From: an uncultured Parabacteroides sp.
GTDB taxonomy: Bacteria > Bacteroidota > Bacteroidia > Bacteroidales > Tannerellaceae
Length of the DNA stretch: 45,032 nucleotides
NCBI GenBank assembly: GCA_949298575.1
Contig: CASFXH010000022.1
Coordinates: 1-45,032 of the forward strand
Direction of reading: 5' to 3'
Position 1 is the first letter of the stretch. Each line of letters begins with the position of its first letter. The notes below the pieces were generated by a model. It searched no databases, was not told where the DNA came from, and saw only the letters and a list, made by a program, of their open reading frames with translations. This document shows positions 34,398 through 44,026 of the stretch, piece by piece. Both the position numbers and the translations under genes were made by a program.

Positions 34398-37166
34398 ATG
34401 AAATTGTTTTTAATAGACGCTTACGCGCTGATCTATCGTTCTTATTACGCTTTCATCAAGAATCCTCGGATCAATTCGAAGGGCATGAATACCTCGGCCA
34501 TCTTTGGCTTTGTCAATAGTCTGGAGGAAGTCTTGCGGAAAGAGAATCCTTCGCACGTAGCCGTTGCTTTCGATCCATCGGGTCCCACTTTCCGTCACGA
34601 GGCATTCGAGGCTTACAAGGCGCAACGTGAGGAGACGCCCGAAGCGATCCGCCAATCGGTCCCGATCATCAAGTCGATTATCGAGGCCTATCGGATTCCC
34701 ATTCTGGAGGTGCCCTGTTTCGAGGCTGATGACGTGATCGGCACCGTGGCCAAGCAAGCCGAGCGGGAGGGCTTCGAGGTCTATATGATGACACCGGATA
34801 AGGACTACGGACAGCTTGTCTCTTCACATATATATATGTATCGCCCAAAATTCGGAGGCGATTATGAGATAATGGGAATCCCGGAGATTCTCGAGAAATA
34901 CCATCTTGAACGGGTCGAACAAATGATTGACCTGTTGGGCTTGATGGGCGATGCTTCTGACAACATCCCCGGTTGTCCGGGTGTTGGCGAGAAGACGGCC
35001 CAAAAACTCCTCGGCCAGTTTGGAGATATTGAAACCCTCCTTGCCCACACCGACCAGCTGAAAGGTGCCCAGCGGAAGAAGATCGAGGAAAACGCCGAGC
35101 AAATCCGCTTCTCTCGTTTTCTCGCCACGATCCGTGTCGACGCCCCGATCCAATTCAATGCCGAGGCCTGTGTTCGCCAAAAGCCGGATCAAGCGAAGTT
35201 GATAGAGTTGTACACCGATCTCGAGTTTCGCGCTTTCATTAATAGGCTGACTGGCGAGACGGAGAAGAAAGAAGGGAAAAAAGAGCCCGTACAAGCCTCG
35301 CTCTTTGACGTATTTGCGGATGAAGGGACGAGTGAAGCGAAATACGCCACTCTCGCGGACTTAAAATCGACCCCACATGCCTATCATCTTGTTGATACAG
35401 AAGAAAAAATAAAGTCTTTAGTCCATCTCTTGGAATCACATGACTTTTTTGCTTTCGACACGGAGACCGACGGGCTTGATCCGCTAGAAGCGGGATTGGT
35501 GGGGATGTCGTTTGCTGTCGAGGCGTTCGAGGCTTGGTACGTGCCGGTGCCAGCCGATCGGGAGGAAGCTTCGCGAGTGATCGCGCCTTTCGCCCCCTTA
35601 TTGGAGGATAAGCGGCTGATGAAGGTAGGACAGAATATCAAGTTCGATATTTTGGCGTTGCGTAAGTACGGCGTGCGGATATCTGGCCCGTTGTTCGACA
35701 CGATGATCGCGCATTATTTGCTTAACCCGGAATTGCGCCATAACATGGACTACTTGGCGGAAACTTATTTGAAATACCAGACGGTGCATATTGAGGAGTT
35801 GATCGGTCCGAAGGGGAAGCGCCAACTTTCGATGCGAGACGTTTCTGTTGAGCGAGTGGCCGAGTATGCCGCTGAGGATGCGGATGTCACCTTCCGCCTC
35901 TATGAATATTTTGTCCCTCTTTTGTCTCAAGCGGGTGTCGAACGATTGTTCGTGGAGGTTGAGATGCCGTTGGTTTATGTCCTTGCGGATATGGAAGAGG
36001 CGGGTGTGACAATCGATACCTCTGCCCTGCGTCAATCTTCCGTCGAATTGACCGCTATAATGAATAACCTTGAACGGGAGATCGTCGAGATGGCGGGGCA
36101 ACCTATCAACGTGAACTCAACCCGACAAGTGGGTGAAATCCTTTTTGACAAGTTAAAGCTCGACGAAAAAGCGAAGAAAACAAAAACGGGTATTTACAGC
36201 ACCACCGAAGAAATCCTCGAAAAGCTTCGGCCAAAACACCCGATCGTTGGGAAACTCCTTGAGTATCGTGGCTTGAAGAAATTGCTCAGCACTTATATCG
36301 ACGCCCTCCCGCAACTGATTAATCCACGGACGGGCAAGATTCATACTTCGTTCAACCAAGCTGTCACTTCTACGGGACGTCTTAGCTCGACCAATCCCAA
36401 TCTTCAGAATATTCCTGTTCGTGACGAGTTGGGTCGTGAGATTCGCCGAGCTTTTATTCCCGACAATAGCGATTGTCTTTTCTTCTCGGCCGATTATTCG
36501 CAAATCGAGTTGCGTGTCATGGCTCATCTCAGCGAGGATGAGCACATGATCGAGGCTTTCCGCCAAGGCTTGGATATCCATGCCGCTACAGCAGCCAAGA
36601 TCTATGGAGTCGCGCTTGATGAGGTTACTAAAGACATGAGGCGCAAGGCGAAGACCGCCAACTTCGGGATCATTTACGGTATTTCCGCTTTTGGCTTAGC
36701 CGAGCGTCTTTCCATTTCTCGCACGGAGGCAAAGGAATTGATCGAGGGTTATTTTCAAACTTTTCCTCGAGTCCGTGCCTACATGGACGAGAGTATCGAG
36801 CGGGCCCGGAAACAGGGTTATGTGGAGACGATCTTTCACCGTCGTCGTTTCCTGCCTGATATCCTCTCACGTAATGCTGTTGTCCGGGGATATGCGGAAC
36901 GCAATGCGATCAATGCTCCTATTCAAGGTACAGCGGCCGATATCATCAAGATTGCCATGACCCGTGTTCATCGCCGCTTCGAGGAGGAACATTTGCGTAG
37001 TCGTATGATTCTTCAGGTACATGATGAACTGAATTTTAATGTATATCGGGAAGAAGTCGAAACAGTTCGCCGTTTGGTCCTCGAAGAGATGGAACATGCG
37101 GTCGAACTCCGTGTTCCTCTTGTGGCCGATTGCGGGGAAGGTCAGAGTTGGTTGGAAGCGCATTGA
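34398..37166 (+). CDS. polA: DNA polymerase I
   Basis: A 922-residue repair and Okazaki-fragment polymerase with all three domains. The 5'-nuclease occupies about 1-290 ('LFLIDAYALIYRSYYAF', 'EADDVIGTVA', 'DNIPGCPGVGEKTA'). The 3'-5' proofreading domain (about 330-510) has D354/E356 in 'FDTETDGLD' and 'AAEDADVTFRLYE', so it looks active. Polymerase motifs are A ('FFSADYSQIELRV', D699), B ('RRKAKTANFGIIYG') and C ('QVHDELNF', D876). I start at MKLFLIDAY; the frame stays open for 102 codons upstream, but that would overlap the divergent gene and lacks family homology. Confidence 0.97.
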   Translation: MKLFLIDAYALIYRSYYAFIKNPRINSKGMNTSAIFGFVNSLEEVLRKENPSHVAVAFDPSGPTFRHEAFEAYKAQREETPEAIRQSVPIIKSIIEAYRIPILEVPCFEADDVIGTVAKQAEREGFEVYMMTPDKDYGQLVSSHIYMYRPKFGGDYEIMGIPEILEKYHLERVEQMIDLLGLMGDASDNIPGCPGVGEKTAQKLLGQFGDIETLLAHTDQLKGAQRKKIEENAEQIRFSRFLATIRVDAPIQFNAEACVRQKPDQAKLIELYTDLEFRAFINRLTGETEKKEGKKEPVQASLFDVFADEGTSEAKYATLADLKSTPHAYHLVDTEEKIKSLVHLLESHDFFAFDTETDGLDPLEAGLVGMSFAVEAFEAWYVPVPADREEASRVIAPFAPLLEDKRLMKVGQNIKFDILALRKYGVRISGPLFDTMIAHYLLNPELRHNMDYLAETYLKYQTVHIEELIGPKGKRQLSMRDVSVERVAEYAAEDADVTFRLYEYFVPLLSQAGVERLFVEVEMPLVYVLADMEEAGVTIDTSALRQSSVELTAIMNNLEREIVEMAGQPINVNSTRQVGEILFDKLKLDEKAKKTKTGIYSTTEEILEKLRPKHPIVGKLLEYRGLKKLLSTYIDALPQLINPRTGKIHTSFNQAVTSTGRLSSTNPNLQNIPVRDELGREIRRAFIPDNSDCLFFSADYSQIELRVMAHLSEDEHMIEAFRQGLDIHAATAAKIYGVALDEVTKDMRRKAKTANFGIIYGISAFGLAERLSISRTEAKELIEGYFQTFPRVRAYMDESIERARKQGYVETIFHRRRFLPDILSRNAVVRGYAERNAINAPIQGTAADIIKIAMTRVHRRFEEEHLRSRMILQVHDELNFNVYREEVETVRRLVLEEMEHAVELRVPLVADCGEGQSWLEAH

Positions 37167-37208
37167 TTAATTGATTATTTGATTATTCATAATTAAAATA
37201 AGAAAAAC

Positions 37209-38030
37209 ATGAACAGAAAACTGATCGCAATCCTTATGGCGTGTTTTCTTCCCGCTTTCCTTTGGGCGGCCCGAGTTGATACGCTGTCTATTTCCAGTCC
37301 GGCGATGAAGCGAAGTGTACGCGTCGTGGTTATTGTTCCGGATCAAGCGGCCCAAACGTCTTGGCCGACGCTTTATTTGCTTCATGGGCATGGTGGCAAC
37401 GAACGCTCTTGGCTTCATATTAAACCAGACCTTCCCGAGAAGGCCGATCGTGTGGGAATGATCATTGTTTGTCCGGATGGGCGTAACTCTTGGTATTGGG
37501 ATAGCCCTTTACGCCCCTCCTCGCGTTATGAGACTTTTATCTCGCGTGAGCTTCCGGCGGCGATTGATAGCCTCTATCCTACTCTCGCCCGTCGGGAGGC
37601 TCGCGCTATCACGGGTTATAGCATGGGTGGACATGGTGCGATGTGGAATGGTATTCGCCATAGTGATGTTTTTTCGGCAGTTGGCAGCATCAGCGGAGGA
37701 TTGGATATTCGTCCTTTTCCAAAAAATTGGAATATGAGTGACGAATTGGGTGAGCAGGCTACGCATCGAGAGAATTGGGAAACCCATACCTCGATTAATC
37801 TCGTGCCCTTTTTGGAACGGGGTCGCATCGCGATCGCGATAGACTGCGGGGAAAATGATTTTTTCTTGCGAGTCAATCAGGATTTCCATGTGGCCCTTCT
37901 CCAGCGTGGTATCGACCATGATTTCACGACCCGGCCTGGCGCCCATAATGAGGCTTATTGGAATAACGCGATCGATTACCAATTGCTCTTTTTCCAAAAG
38001 CATTTTGAGCGCTATGCCGCCGAGCGATAA
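37209..38030 (+). CDS. Exported alpha/beta-hydrolase esterase (esterase D/PF00756 type)
   Basis: A 273-residue serine hydrolase with a signal peptide (1-20, LWA|A). The catalytic triad is readable: S138 in 'GYSMGGHG', D217 in 'CGENDFF' and H246 in 'PGAHNEAYW', with the oxyanion region 'LLHGHGGNERSW'. The fold is shared by feruloyl/acetyl-xylan esterases and mycolyltransferases; the substrate is unclear. It stands alone with 42 bp after polA and 43 bp before aroA, so it may read through from polA. It resembles tributyrin esterases of Bacteroidales. Confidence 0.88.
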   Translation: MNRKLIAILMACFLPAFLWAARVDTLSISSPAMKRSVRVVVIVPDQAAQTSWPTLYLLHGHGGNERSWLHIKPDLPEKADRVGMIIVCPDGRNSWYWDSPLRPSSRYETFISRELPAAIDSLYPTLARREARAITGYSMGGHGAMWNGIRHSDVFSAVGSISGGLDIRPFPKNWNMSDELGEQATHRENWETHTSINLVPFLERGRIAIAIDCGENDFFLRVNQDFHVALLQRGIDHDFTTRPGAHNEAYWNNAIDYQLLFFQKHFERYAAER

Positions 38031-38073
38031 CTCGGATTTATTCTTTAATTTCGCGCCGATAAATGAATAGCGA

Positions 38074-39309
38074 ATGAACAATTTACTGAAAGCGCCTGTA
38101 GGTCCGTGGCGAGCGACGGTCAAGTTGCCCGCGTCGAAAAGCATAAGCAATCGGGCATTAATTTTGAACGCGTTGAGCTATAGTTCTTACGAAATTGAAA
38201 ACCTCTCGGATTGTGATGATACGACGGCTTTGGTTCGTGTGTTGAATTCCAACGCACGTGATTTTAATGTTGGAGCGGCGGGGACGACGATGCGTTTCCT
38301 CACGGCGTTCCTTTCGAAAATCGTGGGCGAATGGACTTTGACCGGTTCTGAACGGATGAAGCGACGGCCTATCGGTGTGTTGGTCGATGCGCTCAATCGC
38401 GTTGGTGCCGAGATCACTTATTTGGAGAATGAGGGCTTTCCTCCTTTGCGGATTAAAGGACATGCTCTTCGGGGTGGTGAGATCGCGTTGGCGGGAAATG
38501 TGAGTTCCCAATACATTTCTGCCCTCTTGATGATCGCTCCTTATACAGAGCAAGGGCTTATCCTTCGTTTGACAGGATCGATTATCTCGCGTCCTTATAT
38601 TAATTTGACGCTTGATCTGATGGCGCAATATGGTGTCCATGGAACGTGGGTAGATGAGCGGACGATTCATGTAGGCCCCGGCGAATACCATCCTATCCCT
38701 TTTACGGTGGAATCGGATTGGAGCGCCGCTTCTTATTGGTATGCCTTGATGGCGCTCTCGCCTTTAGCCGAGATTGAGTTGCTTGGACTTTTCAAGCGAA
38801 GTGCCCAGGGCGATTCGAAAGGCGCCAAGCTTTTTGCGCGATTGGGGGTCGCGACGGACTATACGAAGCGAGGTGTTCGTTTACGGCATACGGGCGAACG
38901 ACCCCGGAAGATGGTTTATGATTTCGTGGATCAACCGGATTTGGCGCAGACTTTTGCCGTGGTGTGCGCACTGATGGGGATTCCATTTCGTTTTTCGGGG
39001 CTTCATTCGTTGCGAATTAAGGAAACGGATCGTATCGCCGCGTTGCAGACGGAATTGGCGAAGCTGGGCTATGTCCTTCATGATTACGAGGACAGTGTGC
39101 TCGAATGGGAAGGCGAGCGTCGCACCGTGGATCCCTCTCCCCTCATCGCGACTTACGAGGATCATCGGATGGCGATGTCGTTCGCGTTGGCGGCTCTGAC
39201 GCGTGACGATGGGATACGGATTGCCGATCCGGCGGTGGTAAGCAAGAGCTATCCTCACTTCTGGGACGATTTGCGGGCGGCAGGTTTTACGATCGAAGAA
39301 GAACTTTAA
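38074..39309 (+). CDS. aroA: 3-phosphoshikimate 1-carboxyvinyltransferase (EPSP synthase)
   Basis: A 411-residue shikimate-pathway enzyme joining PEP to shikimate-3-phosphate. 'LPASKSISNRALILNAL' (about 18-34) is the S3P-binding lysine region. 'GAAGTTMRFLTAF' is the PEP-binding signature, its TG-TMR core altered to AGTTMR as in Bacteroidetes. 'RIKETDRIAALQTEL' and 'DHRMAMSFALAAL' close the active site. A little shorter than the E. coli enzyme, with no gap in motifs. It begins a close-packed run with the next three genes. Confidence 0.94.
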   Translation: MNNLLKAPVGPWRATVKLPASKSISNRALILNALSYSSYEIENLSDCDDTTALVRVLNSNARDFNVGAAGTTMRFLTAFLSKIVGEWTLTGSERMKRRPIGVLVDALNRVGAEITYLENEGFPPLRIKGHALRGGEIALAGNVSSQYISALLMIAPYTEQGLILRLTGSIISRPYINLTLDLMAQYGVHGTWVDERTIHVGPGEYHPIPFTVESDWSAASYWYALMALSPLAEIELLGLFKRSAQGDSKGAKLFARLGVATDYTKRGVRLRHTGERPRKMVYDFVDQPDLAQTFAVVCALMGIPFRFSGLHSLRIKETDRIAALQTELAKLGYVLHDYEDSVLEWEGERRTVDPSPLIATYEDHRMAMSFALAALTRDDGIRIADPAVVSKSYPHFWDDLRAAGFTIEEEL

Positions 39310-39319
39310 GGCATAAGAT

Positions 39320-39739
39320 ATGTGGTATATCATTATAGCGATTATCGCTCTTGGCGTGGTAGCTGCCGTGGCGGGTTATTTCCGTGAGCGGAAACTCAAG
39401 AAGATGCTGGAGCGTGGTGAGATCACCGAGATTCCTGACCCGGCTGAGATCCCGGAGGTCTGTTGCGGCCAGCACGAGACTTGCGAACGAGACAGTCTTT
39501 TGGCCGCGGTCAGCAAGCAAATCGAGTATTACGACGATGAGGAATTGGATCGTTTCCGGGGAACCGAGTCTGACGCTTATGATGAGGCAGCGGTCGAGGA
39601 GTTTCGCGACATCCTTTATTCCTTGCGGGAAGTGGAAGTCGCCGGGTGGCTACGCAGTCTCCAGTTGCGTCAAGTCAATTTACCCGACGCTTTGAAAGAT
39701 GAAGCCTTCTTGATTGTTGGCGAACGGAGAACACATTAA
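39320..39739 (+). CDS. Small membrane-anchored protein with a Cys/His motif
   Basis: A 139-residue protein with one N-terminal transmembrane segment (about 2-19) and a mainly acidic cytoplasmic or periplasmic domain. Residues about 48-58 hold 'CCGQHETCERD', a cluster of three Cys and one His that could bind metal. The C-terminal half ('IEYYDDEELDRF', 'VEEFRDILYSLREVEVAGWLRSL') is predicted helical. I recognise similar proteins beside metal permease genes in other Bacteroidales but know no function. It starts 10 bp after aroA and ends 6 bp before the permease gene, suggesting a metal-related role (inference). Confidence 0.75.
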   Translation: MWYIIIAIIALGVVAAVAGYFRERKLKKMLERGEITEIPDPAEIPEVCCGQHETCERDSLLAAVSKQIEYYDDEELDRFRGTESDAYDEAAVEEFRDILYSLREVEVAGWLRSLQLRQVNLPDALKDEAFLIVGERRTH

Positions 39740-39745
39740 GCGACG

Positions 39746-40549
39746 ATGGATTTACTCAGTTATTCTTTTTTTCAAAACGCTCTGGTCGGCAGTTTCCTGG
39801 CGTCGATCGCCTGCGGGATAGTGGGCGCTTACATTGTTGCCCGGCGGTTGGTTTTCATCAGTGGCGGAATTACGCACGCTTCTTTTGGCGGACTCGGATT
39901 GGGTTTCTATTTAGGGATGAATCCGATCGTGATGGCTTTGCTCTTTTCGATCGCTTCCGCTTTTGGGATTGAGTGGGTCAGTCGAGACGGAATGGTTCGC
40001 GAGGATTCGGCGATCGCTGGCGTATGGTCGTTGGGGATGGCTTTAGGCGTGATCTTCATTTTCCTGACACCGGGATACGCGCCCAACCTATCGGCCTATC
40101 TTTTTGGCAATATCCTGACCATTACGGTTTGGGATTTGGTGTATATGGCGGCGCTGTCGATGGCTCTTATTGTGGTCTTCACGTATTTTTATTGGGAAAT
40201 CTTATTTATCGCTTTCGATCGGGATTTCGCCCAGACACAAGGTTTGCCTGTCCGCCTCGTGGAATACGCGATGATGCTGTTCGTGGCGATCACCATTGTC
40301 TTGACTATCCGCTTGGTGGGCATTATGTTGTTGATGAGTCTTTTGACGATCCCGCAAATGACGGTGAACTTGTTTACCGACAGTTTTAAACGGATTATTT
40401 TCGGGAGTGTGGCGATTGGCTTTGTGGCTTGCGTGGTGGGTTTGTGGTTGTCTTACCTGATCGACGTGCCTTCCGGAGCGTTTATTATCTTGATTTTGGT
40501 GGTTGTCTTTTTGGCGGCCAAGGCAATAAAAGCGCACAGAGCTCGTTAG
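39746..40549 (+). CDS. Metal ABC transporter permease (ABC-3/ZnuB type)
   Basis: A 267-residue inner-membrane permease with about eight hydrophobic segments. Family marks include 'GAYIVARRLVFISGGITHASFGGLG' early and 'RLVGIMLLMSLLTIPQMTVNLF' late. Members import zinc, manganese or iron with a binding lipoprotein and an ATPase. Neither partner is in this window, so they must be encoded elsewhere. It lies 6 bp after the Cys/His protein and 9 bp before porW. Confidence 0.9.
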   Translation: MDLLSYSFFQNALVGSFLASIACGIVGAYIVARRLVFISGGITHASFGGLGLGFYLGMNPIVMALLFSIASAFGIEWVSRDGMVREDSAIAGVWSLGMALGVIFIFLTPGYAPNLSAYLFGNILTITVWDLVYMAALSMALIVVFTYFYWEILFIAFDRDFAQTQGLPVRLVEYAMMLFVAITIVLTIRLVGIMLLMSLLTIPQMTVNLFTDSFKRIIFGSVAIGFVACVVGLWLSYLIDVPSGAFIILILVVVFLAAKAIKAHRAR

Positions 40550-40558
40550 TAGATTGCA

Positions 40559-43500
40559 ATGAGGAAATGGGCCTGTTACATCTTAATCTTGTGTGGAGTA
40601 TGCTCGCTTTGGTCGTGTGGCACGAAGAAAAATACCAAGGTGAGCCGCTTTTATCATGCCATGACTACCCGTTTCAATATTTATTTCAATGGAAAGGTCT
40701 CGTTTGATGAAGCCCTCAAGAGCATGGAGGACGGCTATCAGGAGAACTACTCCGATTTGATTTACCTCCACGCCATTAGTGCCCAGCCCAAGGAAAAAGC
40801 GGAGACCGGCGGCCCGTTCGACCGCACGATCGAGAAGAGCAACAAGGCCATCAAGCTCCACTCTATCCGCGTGAAACCCGCCAAGAAGCCCGGTTGGCGC
40901 AACGATCCGAAGCAAGTGGCTTTCCAAGAACAAGAAGAATACAACCCTTACCTGAAGAACAGTTGGCTCATCATGGGCCAGGCCCAATTCTACAACGCCG
41001 ATTTCCTCCAGGCGTCCGCGACTTTTTCTTACATCGCACGGCATTATACGCACGATCCGGAAGTCGTCGCCGAGGCCACGCTTTGGCAAGCCCGTTGCTA
41101 TTCCGAGCTGGATTGGCTTTATGAGGCGGAGATGATCCTCGACCGCATGAACAAGAACGGTTTCCCGAAAAGTTGCAAGGAGCTTTATGATTACGTCTAC
41201 GCGGACTATCTGATCAAAAGCGAGAAGTATCAGGAGGCGATTCCCTATTTGGGCGCTTCCATCCAGGCGGAGACGAACCGTCGGCAAAGGGCCCGGATGC
41301 GCTATTTGTTGGGACAGATCTACGCGATGGAGGGCCAGAACGCCTTGGCGTATGAGACTTTCGGCAAAGTGGCCCGCTCGAATCCTCCTTATGAGCTGGA
41401 GTTCGCCGCTCGGATCCGCCAGACGGAGGTTTTCCCCGGTGGAAATTTCGACAAGGTGCGCAAGATGCTCGAACGCATGTCGCGCAGCTCGAAGAACAAG
41501 GATTATCTGGACCAGGTCTATTACGCTTTGGGCAACCTTTACATGACCCGGCAGGACACGACGGAAGCCGTCTCCCAATACCATCTGGGCGTGGAGAAGA
41601 GTACCCGCAACGGCCTCGACAAGGCGATCTGCGCCCTGCGCCTCGGCGATATTTATTTCATCCAACGGGACTACGTCAACGCCCAGCCGTGCTTCGCCGA
41701 CGCGCTGGCCAGCATGCCGCAGGAGTATCGCGAGTATCCCCGGGTGTCGAAGCTCTCGGCCGTGCTCGACGAGCTGGTGGTCCATGTCCAATCCGTCCAT
41801 TTGCAAGACAGCCTTCAGGCGCTCGCCAAGATGCCCGAGGCCGAGCGGCTGGCGGTGATCGATAAGATTATCGAAGACTTGATCAAGGAAGAGGAAGAGG
41901 CGAAGGCGCAGGCCGAGCGGGAAGCCTTCCTGGCCGAGCAGGAAGCGCTCGGGACGGGCATCGACCGCCCGGGGACGGAAGTCTCGGCCGTCACGATCCC
42001 TGTCGGGGGCGGATCGACGTCTTTCTATTTTTACAATACGCAAGCCGTGGCCCAAGGTAAGACCCAATTCCAACGCCGCTGGGGACGCCGGCCTTTGGAA
42101 GACGACTGGCGCCGACGCAAGAAAGAGCTCTCGACCTTCGACGAGCCCATGGACGACGAGATGATGGATGAGGAAGCCCTCGCCGACGGCGCTGGCGACT
42201 TGCCCGCCGATTCCGCGGCGGTCGACGCCGGGCTGGAGCCTGTCGCGGCCGACGATCCGCACAACCGGGAATATTATCTCCAGCAAATCCCCTTCACGCC
42301 GGAAGACGTCGAAGCCTCGAACGTGATCATCGTCGACGGCCTTTACAACATGGCCATGATTTATAAGGATAAATTGGAAGACATGCCGCTGGCGATCGAG
42401 GCGTTCGAGAACCTGGACAACCGTTTCCCCGACAACAAGTATCGCCTCGAGGCTTATTTCCAAATCTACCTCATGGCTTTGCGGACGAACGACACGGCGC
42501 TGGCCGAGGAATACAAGGCGAAAATCATCCAGGCTTTCCCCGAAAGCGATTACGCGACCGCCGTGGCCGATCCGCTCTATCTTGAGAAGGTGCGGACGAT
42601 GGACGCCGTGCAAGACTCCGTCTACCAAAAGACTTACGACGGCTACCTGGCGGGCGACACCTCCATCGTGCGCCGCAACTACCGTTGGATCGCGGAGACC
42701 TATCCGCTCGCGACGCTCATGCCGAAGTTCATGTTCCTCGAGGCCCTTTCTTACGTCCAGTCGGGCGAGCCGGAGCGCTTTAAGACGGCCTTGAGGGCGT
42801 TGATCGAGAAATATCCCGACGCCGACGTCACCGAGCTGGCCGGCGAGATGCTGAAAGGCGTCCTCCGCGGGCGGGCGATGGTCCAGGGCGATGTCCGGGG
42901 CATGACGTGGAACTTGCGCTTCGGCGTGGGGGCCGACGGGACGCTCTCCGCCGCCGACTCGGCCCGCGTCTTCTCCGCCGAGCCCAACGTGCCTTACCTT
43001 ACGCTCATGATCTACCCCGCCGGGGCCGTCGACGAGAACCGCTTGCTCTACGCCGTGGCCGCGTACAACTTCACGAGCTTCATGGTCAAGGAGCTGGATC
43101 TTACGTTTGAAGACCTTACCCCGGCCCGCGCCTTGGCCGTGAGGGGGTTTGTCAATGTCGACGAGGCGGTTCAATATTATAAGCTGATCAACGGGCCGGA
43201 AGGCTACGCCCGCTCGCTCGACCGCGTCGTGGCCATCCTCCCCATCTCCGAGGAAAACTACGAGACGCTGACGCACGGCAAGACCATCGACGAGTACATC
43301 CAATTCTTCGCCGCCAACTTCGGCGACCGCCTGCCCGAGCTCGCCGCCCGCTGGAACGCCCGCCTGGAGGCCACCGAGGCCGCGACCGAGGAGGCTTCGC
43401 GCACGGAAGAGACCCTCCGCGAGACGGGCTTCGAGGAAGCGCCCATGCTGCCCGAGCCGACGGACGACGCCGAGATCATGTTGCCCGAAAACACCCTCGT

Positions 43501-44026
43501 CATCCCCGTCGAGCCCGCCGCCGACAGTGTCGCCACCCCTCTCCCACCCGAGCACGCGCCCGCCATGACGCTCGACGAGGTCCGTGCCCGCGAGGCCGCC
43601 GAGCAAAAGGCCGAGGAAGAGGCCCGCGAAGCCGCCCGCGAGGCATACGAGGCCCAGAAAGAGGAAGAAGAACGCCTCCGCGAGGAACGGCAGGAAGCGC
43701 GCGAGGCCCTCCTCAAGCAGCGCGAGGAAGAGCAGAAAGCTTTGCTCAAGGCCAAACGCGAGCGCGAGAAGCAATTGGAACGCGAGCGCAAGGAGAAACT
43801 GAAGCAGGCCGAAGCCGAGCGCAAGGCGAAGCTCAAGGCACGCAAAGCCGAGCTGAAAGCCAAGGAGAAAGCCCGCAAAGAGCGCCTGCGCCAGCAAGAA
43901 CGCGAGCGCAAGGCGAAACTCAAGGCCCGTCAGGCCGAATTGAAGGAAAAGGAACGTGCCCGCAAGGCCGAGCTGAAGGCGAAAGAAGCCGCCGCCAAGG
44001 CTCGCCGGGCCGCCCGCGAGGATTAG
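40559..44026 (+). CDS. porW: Type IX secretion lipoprotein PorW/SprE, with long charged C-terminal extension
   Basis: A 1155-residue TPR lipoprotein. Signal peptide and lipobox LWSC put the acylated Cys at residue 20. TPR-like helices run from about 110 to 430 and again about 590-690. The PorW/SprE hallmark 'SFYFYNTQAVAQGKTQFQRRWG' lies near 487-508. In Porphyromonas PorW links the PorLM motor to the outer-membrane PorN/PorK ring or translocon; SprE is the Flavobacterium counterpart. Residues about 1004-1155 are almost only E, K, R and A, a probable long coiled coil with an internal repeat of about 29 residues ('ERKAKLKAR.AELK'). This tail makes it longer than the homologues I know. Its stop overlaps the convergent stop of DUF6261 gene C. 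Confidence 0.88.
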   Translation: MRKWACYILILCGVCSLWSCGTKKNTKVSRFYHAMTTRFNIYFNGKVSFDEALKSMEDGYQENYSDLIYLHAISAQPKEKAETGGPFDRTIEKSNKAIKLHSIRVKPAKKPGWRNDPKQVAFQEQEEYNPYLKNSWLIMGQAQFYNADFLQASATFSYIARHYTHDPEVVAEATLWQARCYSELDWLYEAEMILDRMNKNGFPKSCKELYDYVYADYLIKSEKYQEAIPYLGASIQAETNRRQRARMRYLLGQIYAMEGQNALAYETFGKVARSNPPYELEFAARIRQTEVFPGGNFDKVRKMLERMSRSSKNKDYLDQVYYALGNLYMTRQDTTEAVSQYHLGVEKSTRNGLDKAICALRLGDIYFIQRDYVNAQPCFADALASMPQEYREYPRVSKLSAVLDELVVHVQSVHLQDSLQALAKMPEAERLAVIDKIIEDLIKEEEEAKAQAEREAFLAEQEALGTGIDRPGTEVSAVTIPVGGGSTSFYFYNTQAVAQGKTQFQRRWGRRPLEDDWRRRKKELSTFDEPMDDEMMDEEALADGAGDLPADSAAVDAGLEPVAADDPHNREYYLQQIPFTPEDVEASNVIIVDGLYNMAMIYKDKLEDMPLAIEAFENLDNRFPDNKYRLEAYFQIYLMALRTNDTALAEEYKAKIIQAFPESDYATAVADPLYLEKVRTMDAVQDSVYQKTYDGYLAGDTSIVRRNYRWIAETYPLATLMPKFMFLEALSYVQSGEPERFKTALRALIEKYPDADVTELAGEMLKGVLRGRAMVQGDVRGMTWNLRFGVGADGTLSAADSARVFSAEPNVPYLTLMIYPAGAVDENRLLYAVAAYNFTSFMVKELDLTFEDLTPARALAVRGFVNVDEAVQYYKLINGPEGYARSLDRVVAILPISEENYETLTHGKTIDEYIQFFAANFGDRLPELAARWNARLEATEAATEEASRTEETLRETGFEEAPMLPEPTDDAEIMLPENTLVIPVEPAADSVATPLPPEHAPAMTLDEVRAREAAEQKAEEEAREAAREAYEAQKEEEERLREERQEAREALLKQREEEQKALLKAKREREKQLERERKEKLKQAEAERKAKLKARKAELKAKEKARKERLRQQERERKAKLKARQAELKEKERARKAELKAKEAAAKARRAARED

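Noticed and set aside
40583-43897. Very long open frame (1104 codons) antisense to porW
   Set aside because: It mirrors the GC-rich, biased codons of porW, shows no family motif and has no promoter or start context. The plus frame has a lipobox, TPRs and the PorW signature.
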